NCBI RefSeq assembly: GCF_026248825.1 | Contig: NZ_CP110973.1 | Span: 4,547,501 to 4,611,500, forward strand | From: Larkinella insperata | GTDB taxonomy: Bacteria > Bacteroidota > Bacteroidia > Cytophagales > Spirosomataceae | DNA length: 64,000 nt | Reading direction: 5' to 3' | Part shown: positions 1 to 8,354 of the stretch, piece by piece | Position numbering within the stretch: the stretch's first letter is position 1 | Layout: every line of letters begins with the position of its first letter | Program-made: the position numbers and the translations under genes | The notes under the pieces: model-generated | The model's input: only the letters and a program-made list of their open reading frames with translations | Told to the model about the DNA's origin: nothing | Databases searched by the model: none

Positions 1-1261
1 ACAGCAGCAGCATGACCAGCAGACCTGCTGCCAGGAGCGTAATCGATAACCGGCTGCGTTCAATCCGGGATTGCTGCTGGTGGTTCTGGTCGCGGAGTTT
101 GAGAATCTCGTTTTCCTTCTCGACGGTCTGGAATTTCTTCTCCAGCTCGGCAATGCCCACCGCCGAACCCACCTCGAACACACTGTCTGACAAGGCTGTA
201 TACTGATTGAGCCATTGCAGGGCCGACCGGTAATCGCCCAGTTTGGCGTCGGTTTCGGAGAGCTCTTTCAGCAAAAGCCGCCGGTTGTGAGTGTTGCCCG
301 CTTTTTCGAAATACCGGTACGCTTCCAGAATTGCGGGTTTGGCCCGTCGGTAGTCGCCCGCATCCTGAAACAGAATGCATTTTTCAAACAGGATATCGGC
401 CACGTAAAAGTCGTCTCTGAGTTCACGCGCGACGGCCAGCCCCCGGTCGAAGCTGGCCAGCGCTTCCGGATACCGCCGGACGTGCCGGAAGTAATTGCCT
501 TCCGTCCGGTAGAAGGCCGGCAGATAGAGGGAGTGCGGAATGGCGGCTGCCTGCTCCCGGGCGCTGTCGACGTAGCTTTTGGCCCGGTTGTACGCGCGGC
601 TGTACACCGCATTTTTGGCCGCGTTCACAAACGCCGTCAGCTTCTTTTCGTGGGATCCGGGGTAAGCGGCCAGCCCATTCAGCGCCCGCTGGTAATACTG
701 GTCGGCCTTGGCGTAATCCGTCGCGTTCATCAGAACCAGCGCCACGTTGTGGTAATATTCGGCCACCAGCAGGGTATCGTGGGCTTTTTGGGCCAGCGGA
801 ATGGCCTTGTTCAGCAGAATAGCCATGTAGGCTTTTTCCTGTTCCGTGGCCTGGAGCAGAATCCCAAAGTTGTTCCAGGTGCGGGCCCGAAACCGGTACG
901 CTTCGCCGTGGTTGTATTTTTTCAGTAGCGTTTCGGTGCGCTGGTATTCCTGTTTGGCCCGTTCGCGGTCTACCCCAAAATAAATTCCGGCGGTGTAAAA
1001 ATGCCGCAACCCCCGGTAATACGCGTCCTTTTCCGGCATAAGGCGCTGGGCTTCCCGAAGATAGTCAAAGGCTTTACTCGTGTCGCGATCCGACCAGAAA
1101 TTGCTGATTTCCAGGTAATGACGAATTTTAACGCTGTCGGTTTGGGCCTGACGGGCCAATTTCAGCAAACTGTCCGCGTACAGGGATGCCGGGTCCGGTG
1201 CCTGCGAAAAGGCAAAAACCGGAGCCAGAAGCCACACCACCGCCGTCAAAACCTGTTTCAT
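1..1261 (-). CDS. TPR / coiled-coil / membrane signalling protein, C-terminus outside window
   Basis: Reading leftward from an ATG at 1261 the frame stays open to the window edge (about 420 codons). It begins with a Sec signal peptide (MKQVLTAVVWLLAPVFAFSQ). A long all-helical region follows with repeated Tyr/Ala-rich helix pairs typical of tetratricopeptide repeats, for example around YYQRALNGLAAYPG. A coiled coil (ELEKKFQTVEKENEILKLRD) and the start of a transmembrane helix (LSITLLAAGLLVMLLL) close the visible part. In Bacteroidetes this order, periplasmic TPRs then coiled coil then one TM helix, is normally followed by a cytoplasmic histidine kinase or a LuxR/LytTR output domain. That part is outside the window, so the output type is inferred. 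Downstream of nothing visible on its own strand; 108 bp separate its start from the propeller lipoprotein. Confidence 0.8.
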   Translation of the reverse strand, partial: MKQVLTAVVWLLAPVFAFSQAPDPASLYADSLLKLARQAQTDSVKIRHYLEISNFWSDRDTSKAFDYLREAQRLMPEKDAYYRGLRHFYTAGIYFGVDRERAKQEYQRTETLLKKYNHGEAYRFRARTWNNFGILLQATEQEKAYMAILLNKAIPLAQKAHDTLLVAEYYHNVALVLMNATDYAKADQYYQRALNGLAAYPGSHEKKLTAFVNAAKNAVYSRAYNRAKSYVDSAREQAAAIPHSLYLPAFYRTEGNYFRHVRRYPEALASFDRGLAVARELRDDFYVADILFEKCILFQDAGDYRRAKPAILEAYRYFEKAGNTHNRRLLLKELSETDAKLGDYRSALQWLNQYTALSDSVFEVGSAVGIAELEKKFQTVEKENEILKLRDQNHQQQSRIERSRLSITLLAAGLLVMLLL

Positions 1262-1369
1262 TTAAAAATCGGTTGGTTCACTAGGGACAAAGTAAACCGT
1301 TTTTTTACTACCTATCATCCGCTCCCTGCTCGGACCAACCCGAGGACTCGGTCTGCCGGAGTGGTTGCC

Positions 1370-2329
1370 TCACCGCAGCATGGCCTGCGACCGACTGTTC
1401 AATTCGGTATAACTGCCGCTTTCGGGCCACTTTTCGTACAGCCTGATGGCCGTTTGGCTTTTATCGGTTACCTCCACCGGCGCGGTTGCGGCTGACGGAA
1501 TGAGAAAGATATTGGGTGCTCCCAGGTGATTCTGTTGCTGGCTGGCCCCCTGCAACACCGACAGGTATTTCCCGTCGGGGCTCCAGCAGGGCGAAAACAC
1601 CTCCAGCGACGAGCGGGTTAGCTGCTTTAGGTCGCTGCCGTCCAGTTTCATGGTCCAGACGTTGCCCGCGTGGTAAAACGCCAGTTTCTGTCCGTCCGGG
1701 CTTACGTCGGGTTCCCGCACGGCGCCCGTCAGTTTTTTAAGGGTGGAGCCGCCGGTTAATTCTTTGTTGGTCAGGGCGATTTCGCCACCAGTGTTCGTCA
1801 GCACCAACCGGCCATCGGGTGTCCAGGCGTAGTGGCTGACTCCGCTCATAGCGGTAATCACGGCGCCATTGCGTCCATAAATAACCATCACATCGTCGGT
1901 GAGCTTTTTGGTGGCAAACTTTGATTTATCCGGTGCGATTTTGACGTTGACGTAACTCTCCAGGGTTGGGAAAGCCAGCACGCGCCGACCGGACGGGTCC
2001 ATCACCCGGATTTCGTACACGTTCCGGCCGGTGTTGCTGTCGTAATCGAAAACGTTGAACGCAATTTCCCGGCCATCCCGCGAAACGTCCACCGACCGCG
2101 ACTGATCGGGCTTGTCGTCGCTTCCTCCAATGGCGGTGATCACGCCCGTGCCCAAGTTGATTTTCTGGATGTTTTGGTGTCTGAAAAAATACAGGTCGTT
2201 TTTTACGGGTAAATTGGGCCAGCCCGGAACCGACTCGCCCACCTCGTCGGATTTACAGGCGAACAGGCCGATCAGAAACACGAAAAAAAGACCCCGTATA
2301 CCCGAATTAACTACGCTGGTCGAATTCAT
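1370..2329 (-). CDS. TolB-like WD40/PD40 beta-propeller lipoprotein
   Basis: 319 residues. The N-terminus is a lipoprotein signal ending in the lipobox LFAC, so the mature protein should be lipid-anchored in the periplasm or outer membrane. The body carries repeated PD40 blades: SPDGQKLAFYHAGNVWTMKL and CWSPDGKYLSVLQG, with the D-G-K/S-D-L-K-QLT linker typical of TolB propellers. No catalytic residues are apparent; such proteins usually act as binding scaffolds. It has its own promoter candidate at 2424-2454, so it is probably transcribed apart from the sugar operon upstream. Function unknown beyond the fold. Confidence 0.8.
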   Translation of the reverse strand: MNSTSVVNSGIRGLFFVFLIGLFACKSDEVGESVPGWPNLPVKNDLYFFRHQNIQKINLGTGVITAIGGSDDKPDQSRSVDVSRDGREIAFNVFDYDSNTGRNVYEIRVMDPSGRRVLAFPTLESYVNVKIAPDKSKFATKKLTDDVMVIYGRNGAVITAMSGVSHYAWTPDGRLVLTNTGGEIALTNKELTGGSTLKKLTGAVREPDVSPDGQKLAFYHAGNVWTMKLDGSDLKQLTRSSLEVFSPCWSPDGKYLSVLQGASQQQNHLGAPNIFLIPSAATAPVEVTDKSQTAIRLYEKWPESGSYTELNSRSQAMLR

Positions 2330-2423
2330 AGGATACTGGTTTTGGTTGCTCTGTAAGCCAATTCGTCCAGGCTCTGGTTGAATCCATTTCGATGAGGATA
2401 AACCAGCGCCTGAACGCTACCGG

Positions 2424-2454
2424 CAAAAGTAGGCCGGGGCGTCGGGCCGGTCAA
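2424..2454 (-). promoter_or_regulatory. Bacteroidetes-type promoter for the propeller lipoprotein gene
   Basis: On the minus strand TTG (2454-2452) is followed after exactly 20 nt by TACTTTTG (2431-2424), a perfect fit to the Bacteroidetes -33/-7 consensus TTG-N20-TAnnTTTG. The predicted start of transcription leaves a leader of about 85-90 nt before the ATG at 2329. Confidence 0.6.
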
Positions 2455-2556
2455 TCCACGAAAACCAGTAATTTCTGTCCGGGGAAGGGATAATGGGGGA
2501 AGAAAGACCGCCCAAACCGCTTGGGGAGCGCTGCTCGGCGGGCCTTCGGTCGGTTC

Positions 2557-3237
2557 TTACCGGATGTATTTTCCGGCCCGCAACACGTCGGCCCATTTGC
2601 GGTAACCCGCCAGCGTCAGGTGAACGCCATCCCAGGTGAATTCTTTTTTGAGTTTGCCGCTTTCATCGACGAAGTGGGGGTGGAGATCAACAACGTCGAA
2701 GCCCTCCGCCGGAGCCATTTCCTTCAGCGCCTGGTTCAGATACCGGATGTGCTCTTCTTTTTTGTAGTGATTTTTCAGCTTCTGAAAGGTGTCGTTGGTC
2801 GGCAGCAACGTCTGGAAATAAATCCGGGTGTTGGGGGCGCCCGTTTTTAACCGGCGAGCCATCCGCCGGTAATTCCGGAGAATCACGGAATCGGGAATGT
2901 TTCGGGCCAGGTCGTTGATGCCGATCAGGATGAATACGCTGGCGGGGCGGCCCTGGATGACTTCGTCCAGCCGTTCCAGCATGCCAAAGGTGATATCGCC
3001 CGGAATGCCGCGGTTTTTGTACCGGGTGTTACCGAGCAGGTCGCTCCAATCCGCCCAGAAGGTCAGGCTGTTGCCCAGAAACACCACGTCCTTGCGGGAA
3101 TGGGGTAGTGAGCGGAATAGATCGACCCGGGCGCCGTAAATATCGGGCCGAACGGTGCTGTCCCAGCGGACTTCCTGAGCCACAGATACGCTGGCCGAAA
3201 GCCAGAAAAGAAGGAGCATTAACCCGTTTGGTTTCAT
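2557..3237 (-). CDS. exported SGNH/GDSL-family hydrolase
   Basis: About 226 residues. An upstream TTG at 3243 could also start the frame, but the ATG at 3237 gives a clean signal peptide (MKPNGLMLLLFWLSASVSVAQ) and leaves 2 nt after the stop of the dehydrogenase gene. Family blocks are visible: block I VFLGNSLTFWADW with the nucleophilic Ser, an IPGD-type block II glycine region, block III GINDLARN, and block V WDGVHLTLAGY with the Asp-x-x-His pair. These enzymes deacylate esters, often acetylated sugars. As last gene of the four-gene unit with a glycosidase-like protein, enolase-type dehydratase and hydroxyacid dehydrogenase it may remove acetyl groups from the substrate glycan; that role is inferred. 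Confidence 0.85.
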   Translation of the reverse strand: MKPNGLMLLLFWLSASVSVAQEVRWDSTVRPDIYGARVDLFRSLPHSRKDVVFLGNSLTFWADWSDLLGNTRYKNRGIPGDITFGMLERLDEVIQGRPASVFILIGINDLARNIPDSVILRNYRRMARRLKTGAPNTRIYFQTLLPTNDTFQKLKNHYKKEEHIRYLNQALKEMAPAEGFDVVDLHPHFVDESGKLKKEFTWDGVHLTLAGYRKWADVLRAGKYIR

Positions 3238-3239
3238 TC

Positions 3240-4253
3240 TCAATGGCCCGCCAGTTGGTCGGCCGTCAGTTCATTCAGCAGCGTTGCGCCTTGTTGATAC
3301 CGTTTTACATTCTCTAAAAAGATCGACGAAACCCGTTCCAGAAACCGGGGACTTAAGCTGGAACCGGAAATGTGGGGCGTCAGGAAGACGTTCGGAAACG
3401 CCCAGAGCGGATGATCCGGCGGCAGCGGGTACTGGTAGTGGGTGTCGAGGGCGGCACCCGCAATCCAGCCTTCCTGCAACGCCTTCAGCAACGCGGTCTC
3501 CTGAATCAGCGGCCCCCGGGCGGGGTTCAGAACAAAAGCCGTTGGTTTTAGCAGCCGGAGTTCTGCCTCCCCAACCAGGCCCGTGGTGGTGGCGGTTTGC
3601 GGAAGGGCCATCACCAGAAAGTCTACACTCCTGAGAAAGTCTTCTTTTTCGGGGCCGTAAAAAATCCGGTCGGGGAGGGTGCCTTCCGGGTCGCCGGTGC
3701 CGGGTACGCAAAACTCCGTTTCCCGCTTCTGGACGGGCTGGCGAACCAGCACGTGAACCGTCATGCCCAGCGCCTTGGCCAGCCGGGCCGTTTCGCGCCC
3801 AATGCCGCCGTAGCCCCAGATGCCCACCACCGAACCGCGAATTTCGTGCTGAAACCGCGCCGACCGGTCCCAGATGCGGCCCTCCTGATTTCGAACCAGT
3901 CCGCGCAGGTCCCGGGCCAGGTTGATCATCATGGCGATGTTCCATTCGGCAATCGGCACGTCGAACACGCCCAGCGAGTTGCAGGCCCGGATACCCCGCT
4001 CCCTCAGGTTTTTGCCAAACAACTGGCTGTAGCCCGCCGAGCTGATCTGCACCAGCTTCAGCCGCTGCATTTCAGCGTGGTTTTCGGGCAGAAACGTGCA
4101 GAAGAGAACCTCGCAATCCTGAATCTGGGCCGTTGGCAGGGGGCGCGTTTTTTCCTCCGGCCGGGCTACCACGTCCACAGAAACGCCCGGAAGCTCCCGC
4201 AACTGCCGAAGCACCGGTTCGTGGATCGGCATATCAATCAGAACGTTCAGCAT
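3240..4253 (-). CDS. D-2-hydroxyacid dehydrogenase family protein with altered catalytic Glu
   Basis: 337 residues, cytoplasmic. The Rossmann dinucleotide motif GYGGIG is at 147-152. Substrate-Arg motif NPARGPLI places Arg at 246, and the acid/base His is His294 in LTPHISGSS. Between them the usual DVFxxEP segment reads DTHYQYP, so the position of the conserved catalytic Glu (Glu269 in E. coli SerA) is occupied by Tyr275. This may change pH dependence or substrate range, or mark a distinct subfamily. The family reduces 2-keto acids to D-2-hydroxyacids or the reverse with NAD(P)H. The gene starts 4 nt after the enolase-superfamily gene, which fits conversion of a 2-keto-3-deoxy acid or similar product. 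Confidence 0.85.
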   Translation of the reverse strand: MLNVLIDMPIHEPVLRQLRELPGVSVDVVARPEEKTRPLPTAQIQDCEVLFCTFLPENHAEMQRLKLVQISSAGYSQLFGKNLRERGIRACNSLGVFDVPIAEWNIAMMINLARDLRGLVRNQEGRIWDRSARFQHEIRGSVVGIWGYGGIGRETARLAKALGMTVHVLVRQPVQKRETEFCVPGTGDPEGTLPDRIFYGPEKEDFLRSVDFLVMALPQTATTTGLVGEAELRLLKPTAFVLNPARGPLIQETALLKALQEGWIAGAALDTHYQYPLPPDHPLWAFPNVFLTPHISGSSLSPRFLERVSSIFLENVKRYQQGATLLNELTADQLAGH

Positions 4254-4257
4254 GGTT

Positions 4258-5514
4258 TCAGGTCGTCAGAATTTTACCGGGAACGCTGTTGAATTCGCCG
4301 GTGCCGGGGATGAACGGAAATCGTCGGATGGTTTCGTCGCGTAACTCAATGCCCAGACCCGGTTTCTCGGGGCGCTGGATGTACCCGTTTTTCAGGTGCA
4401 GACTATCGCCAATTACTTCGCTGTGGAGCGGACCGTAAGCCGGTGCAACTTCCAGAATAACCGTGTTGGGGCAGGCAAAACCGGCGTGAATGTTCTGCAT
4501 CTGCGAGCCGCCCGCCCCCCAGGCGTGGGGCGCAATTTTCTGCCCGCGTTGCGCCAACCGGGAAGCCACCTGCATGAATTGATCCATTCCGGCGGTAAAC
4601 GAAGCGTCCGGCTGACCCACGCCAAAGCTGTCCTGTTCGATGAAGGTCTGCCATTCGCATACGGCCGTCAGGCACTCGCCCCCGGCAATCACGGTTTTGG
4701 TGTTTCGGCGGAGTTCGGCGTAGAGGTCGGGCCGGGTGTAGTGGAGCGGTTCTTCCAGAAAAAACAGGTGGTACGGCTCCAGCGCCCGGGCCACGGCGGT
4801 GGCGGTTTCGAGGTCCCAGGTCAGCGTTGGGCTGTTGCCCATGTGGGCGTCAAACAAGAGCCGGAGGTCATTGCCAAACTGCTGGCGGACGAAGTCGGCT
4901 TTCCGGGCCTCCAGGTCAGCCGCTTCGGCCGGATCAACCGAAATCTCAAAACCCCGGTCTTTCCAGTACGCCCCCGCACCAATCTTGACGCCCTGAAAGC
5001 CGAGCGACTGGTAGAACGCAATTTTATCGGCCAGCTTTTCCAGCGGATAGTTGCTCGGCCCGCCCGTCGCGTAGGCGGGTAGTTCGGTTGGCTCCTTCCC
5101 TTGATCCGCAGCCGTTTCGGGAAAACCGCCTTGCCAGGAATCCGCCAGGAGCCGGTAAACCGGTACGCCCAGGGCTTTGCCTTTCAGATCCCACAAAGCG
5201 GCTTCGATGCCCGCCAGCACGATGGCCCCCAGACCAACCCGGCACCAGAAATTACCACACTGGTACATGCGCTGCCAGAGCGCGGGAATGTCGTCGACGG
5301 TATTTCCGAGGAGAATTGGTTTGAAAAAATCCACGATGGCGGGTACGCCTTCCGGGAAGAAATAACCCGCGTAGGTTTCGCCCAGGCCCGTCAGACCGGC
5401 GTCCGTTTCGATGCGAATAAAAGCCGCGCTCCGCAGTTGGCGGGCTTCGGAAAGATACGGGTCGCCCGTGCAGGGACCCGTCAGCAAAATCGTTTGAACG
5501 TCCGTAATTTTCAT
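4258..5514 (-). CDS. mandelate racemase / muconate lactonizing enzyme family protein (probable sugar-acid dehydratase)
   Basis: 418 residues, cytoplasmic (beta/alpha)7beta barrel of the enolase superfamily. The capping domain covers roughly 1-130. Expected active-site residues are present: Lys177 in GVKIGAG, metal ligands Asp222 (in FDAHMGN), Glu254/255 (FFLEEPLHY) and Glu280 (IAGGECLT), Asp303 and the general acid/base His330 in KIAPHAWGAGGS. The Asp-x-His arrangement at 222-224 resembles acid-sugar dehydratases of the D-galactonate/D-mannonate type more than racemases. It would remove water from an aldonate to give a 2-keto-3-deoxy acid. It lies 15 nt after the Tat-exported barrel gene in one operon. 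The exact sugar cannot be named from sequence. Confidence 0.85.
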   Translation of the reverse strand: MKITDVQTILLTGPCTGDPYLSEARQLRSAAFIRIETDAGLTGLGETYAGYFFPEGVPAIVDFFKPILLGNTVDDIPALWQRMYQCGNFWCRVGLGAIVLAGIEAALWDLKGKALGVPVYRLLADSWQGGFPETAADQGKEPTELPAYATGGPSNYPLEKLADKIAFYQSLGFQGVKIGAGAYWKDRGFEISVDPAEAADLEARKADFVRQQFGNDLRLLFDAHMGNSPTLTWDLETATAVARALEPYHLFFLEEPLHYTRPDLYAELRRNTKTVIAGGECLTAVCEWQTFIEQDSFGVGQPDASFTAGMDQFMQVASRLAQRGQKIAPHAWGAGGSQMQNIHAGFACPNTVILEVAPAYGPLHSEVIGDSLHLKNGYIQRPEKPGLGIELRDETIRRFPFIPGTGEFNSVPGKILTT

Positions 5515-5529
5515 GAATCGGTCTGGCGG

Positions 5530-7359
5530 TTATACCGTTTTGGCCTGCACGGCCAGCTCGATAGCGGCCACCGTAATAGGATCTTTACTTTGGTTTTCAA
5601 CCACGATTTTGTTCCAGCCGTCGGTCAGTAGCGCAACCGGGAACCGGTAGTTGTAGCCTACGTGGTCGCTGGTGTGGTGGGTGAGCGACCCGCACGGCAT
5701 GAGCAGTTTGTTGGTGGACTGGCTGGTAAGATTGGGCCAGCAGCCGTTCACCGAAACGGGCATGTACCCTGGTTTGTCGCCCGCTTTGAGCACCACCTGA
5801 ACGACCAGCTCCAGACTCTGATTGTCGGGTTCGGCGCACATGGCCAATTGGAACGGTCGCTGGGCAAAGGGGCCGATGCTGGCGGGGAGCTGGGCGGGGA
5901 GTTCAAACGGGGTGGGGTTGAAAAACTGGGCTGCTGTACTGAAACAATAGTGTTTGGGTTTGCCGCGCAGAAAGTCGAGCTTATGAATGTCGCGCAGGGC
6001 CGTGTAGTCGGCTTTAATGCCCGACAGCCGGTTCTGGTCGGAACAGAAAAAATTAAACCATTCGATGCCGTGCACGCCCATCGCCAGCTTACCGGCCGCG
6101 TTGGCCCGCTCAATTTCGGGGCTGGCCCCAATGTAGCGCATCCGTTCCCGGACGGTTTCAGCTTCGTTCTGGGTAGGCAGGCTGTTGGCTCCGTCGTCTA
6201 CGGAACCGTAGATGACTACGCGGTCGCCCAGGCGTTTGCGGAATTCGTCGTGGGGCATGTCCCAGGTGGTGGCCCAGAATCCCGCCGGAATGATAAAATC
6301 GAGCGTTCCTTCCTGACACAATGTCACCACATCCACGCCAATGGCTTTGAGTTGGTCCAGTGCGCCTGGAATGCGCATCCCGAGTGGATACGGCTTTCCG
6401 GTTTTTTTGGCCTGCCGCTGCGTCAGGGCGCGAATCTGGCGAAACCAGTCGTTCATCACGGCGACGGTTTCGGGCGATGCGCCAGGCTCGCAGCAGAGCG
6501 GTTGCCGCCACCAGTCCAGCTCCAGCCCTTCAAAATCGTAATCCTCCACCACTTCCCGAATCTGCTCCATCATCATGGTGCGCACTTCCGGCTTTTCGTA
6601 ATTGAAACCCTGCCGGTCGTGGGTGTTCTGCAACCCATAATACGCCCGTTGCAGCCGCATTTCCTTTTGTTTGAACAGCGGATGGTTAAAAAAGCTGCCC
6701 TCGGGGTTGCGGCTGCCGTGCATGTCGTTCATCCGGATGCTGACCCAGGGCGCGATTTTCCGGCGCCGGCACGCTTTGGACGTTTCGGCCAGCCAGTCCA
6801 CGCCCGAGTCAATCAAATCCTGGTAGCGGTTCATGAACAGCGTGAAGTTGTCGAGAAACTCTTCCACGGCTTCGGGTTCCGTGATGCCCTGACAAATGGC
6901 GTGGCCCCGGAAATAGTCGCGGTCACCGCGCTTGTAGCCGTCGAGGATGCTGGGGAATTTCTTGCTGGGATACCAGGCCCGGTTTGCGTTGGCGTTGATG
7001 ACGAAGGTGTCAATCCCGTTGTCGGCCAGCAGGTCTACGTAGCGGTGAATGGCCTTGGCCTGAAACGGCCCGCCCACGACGGTGGGTTTGGCGTTCGGTT
7101 TGCCGGTGCGCGGATTGACAACGGTCTTGAGCGAAAAGTCTTCGGGCTGCCAGAGTTCGGGGTTGTAAAAATAAACGCAGGTGTCGCCGTTGAACAGGTT
7201 ACGGTGTTTATCCAGGCTGGTTTTCCTGGGCGGAACGGGCGGTGTAACCGCATTGTCCGGGCTGGCGCTGAGTAGGTGGGGCAGGGTGGGGATGGTGGCC
7301 GCACGGAGGAGGCCGGTGCGTAAAAAGTTACGGCGGTTTTTAGGATGCTCGGTAGACAT
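5530..7359 (-). CDS. Tat-exported glycoside-hydrolase-like TIM-barrel protein
   Basis: 609 residues from the ATG at 7359. The frame is open further upstream, but this start gives a twin-arginine leader (KNRRNFLRTGLLRAATIP). The central part has barrel-like strands ending in acidic/aromatic motifs: DTFVINANANRAWYP, APWVSIRMNDMHGS, YDFEGLELDWWRQP with an Asp at a position typical of retaining glycosidases, and LDFIIPAGFWATTWDMPHD. This resembles glycosidase-like family 10/DUF187-type proteins. The last 130 residues look like a beta-sandwich (KAGDKPGYMPVSVNG onward). It is the first gene of the four-gene minus-strand unit. Substrate unknown; polysaccharide or glycoside processing in the periplasm is inferred. 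Confidence 0.7.
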   Translation of the reverse strand: MSTEHPKNRRNFLRTGLLRAATIPTLPHLLSASPDNAVTPPVPPRKTSLDKHRNLFNGDTCVYFYNPELWQPEDFSLKTVVNPRTGKPNAKPTVVGGPFQAKAIHRYVDLLADNGIDTFVINANANRAWYPSKKFPSILDGYKRGDRDYFRGHAICQGITEPEAVEEFLDNFTLFMNRYQDLIDSGVDWLAETSKACRRRKIAPWVSIRMNDMHGSRNPEGSFFNHPLFKQKEMRLQRAYYGLQNTHDRQGFNYEKPEVRTMMMEQIREVVEDYDFEGLELDWWRQPLCCEPGASPETVAVMNDWFRQIRALTQRQAKKTGKPYPLGMRIPGALDQLKAIGVDVVTLCQEGTLDFIIPAGFWATTWDMPHDEFRKRLGDRVVIYGSVDDGANSLPTQNEAETVRERMRYIGASPEIERANAAGKLAMGVHGIEWFNFFCSDQNRLSGIKADYTALRDIHKLDFLRGKPKHYCFSTAAQFFNPTPFELPAQLPASIGPFAQRPFQLAMCAEPDNQSLELVVQVVLKAGDKPGYMPVSVNGCWPNLTSQSTNKLLMPCGSLTHHTSDHVGYNYRFPVALLTDGWNKIVVENQSKDPITVAAIELAVQAKTV

Positions 7360-7736
7360 GCGCTGGTTGGTTGGCTTCGTCCGTTGAGAAAAGGGCGTTC
7401 CGTACCCGAAATAAAGACACCGGGGGGCCGCGGAACGATCCCTGAGCAAAAGTATCCGTTTTAAGCCCGTTAGTCTTTTACAATCTTATTCATTTGTGAT
7501 ACTATTTTTCAGATTGTTGGGCTCCGGGAAGCGAAGCCGGTTTTACGCGTTCTGCTCAAGTGTTGAAAATCGGGCTGGCGATCTACACAAACAAGGCATA
7601 CACGGGGGGATAAGTTGGAAAAAGTAAATAATAAATAGCAGGGAACTAATAGATTTTGTACAATAAAGACCAACGGACTCGGCTTTTCAAACGACGGTTT
7701 ATCTTTGTAAATCGTACCATTACCGGCTGAGGGTTG
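7360..7736. other. intergenic region between divergent genes, 377 bp
   Basis: The A+T-rich half (about 7480-7720) separates the minus-strand sugar operon from the small plus-strand gene at 7737. It holds a promoter-like TATCTTTG (7700-7707) pointing right. A minus-strand frame at 7509-7802 exists but has no leader, no motif and overlaps the small gene, so I do not call it. No hairpin or repeat stood out. Confidence 0.5.
7700..7707 (+). promoter_or_regulatory. -7 promoter element TATCTTTG
   Basis: TATCTTTG matches the Bacteroidetes -7 consensus TAnnTTTG and lies 29 nt before the ATG at 7737. No TTG is found at the ideal 20-nt distance, so the -33 element is weak or absent. Confidence 0.4.
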
Positions 7737-8144
7737 ATGCGCACAAAACAAACATACGGCTCCTTTCTCCGTCGGCTGGTTTGCCTGCTGATGAGCCTGC
7801 ATGTGCTTAACCTCAGTATTGATACCCCCGATCAGTACGGCTCAACTTTCCAACGGCTCCACCGGGTGGAGGATTTGTCCATCAACGACATCGAAAGCTA
7901 CACGGAGTTTTTTCTGGAAGTCTGCTTTGGAATTGACGATGCTATTCCCGAACACGACGAACCCGACGACGACTCCGACCTGCTGAAACTGAAACAGGAT
8001 TATTTCTTCTTTGCAAAAGCCTTCGCCTTTACGCCCGCGCTGCCGTGGGTGCACCGGAAGCTTGCCCGATTTACGCAATACCAAACCGGCCGCGCCCCGA
8101 TGCACGTGCTGGATATTCCTTCACCGCCCCCCCAGTTCGTTTGA
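7737..8144 (+). CDS. small protein of unknown function with N-terminal hydrophobic segment
   Basis: 135 residues from the ATG at 7737; the TTG just before it would add one residue. I do not recognise the family. Residues about 9-27 (FLRRLVCLLMSLHVLNLS) are hydrophobic and basic-flanked, a signal peptide or single TM helix. An acidic cluster (EHDEPDDDSD) lies near residue 75, followed by a Phe-rich stretch (DYFFFAKAFAFTPALPW) and a proline-rich tail (DIPSPPPQF). It has a good -7 element upstream and codon usage like its neighbours, which supports a real gene. It precedes the RND pump gene by 210 bp and could be an accessory factor of that locus, but nothing in the sequence proves it. Confidence 0.55.
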   Translation: MRTKQTYGSFLRRLVCLLMSLHVLNLSIDTPDQYGSTFQRLHRVEDLSINDIESYTEFFLEVCFGIDDAIPEHDEPDDDSDLLKLKQDYFFFAKAFAFTPALPWVHRKLARFTQYQTGRAPMHVLDIPSPPPQFV

Positions 8145-8354
8145 AAAGAGCATAAGGCATAGGGCTGCCAGCGAACCAAAACCCAATCGGTGTTTGGGCG
8201 GCTGGGTATGCCCAACTGCGGTCCAGTCGTCGGGTTTTCCTCAGAAGCCCGAACGATCGGTGTTGCTTTCTGCCATCCATCCGGCTTGGCTGGTTGCTTA
8301 ACGCGAGCGCAACCGGATGGCCTTCATGAATTCATCCATTCAAACGAATTTTAA

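Noticed and set aside
5662..7275. Long plus-strand frame opposite the Tat-exported barrel gene (about 537 codons)
   Set aside because: It is the shadow of a G+C-rich gene; residues are Gly/Arg/Val-rich without motifs, leader or promoter.
7509..7802. Minus-strand frame of 97 codons upstream of the sugar operon
   Set aside because: No leader or family motif, and it overlaps the better-supported small gene at 7737.
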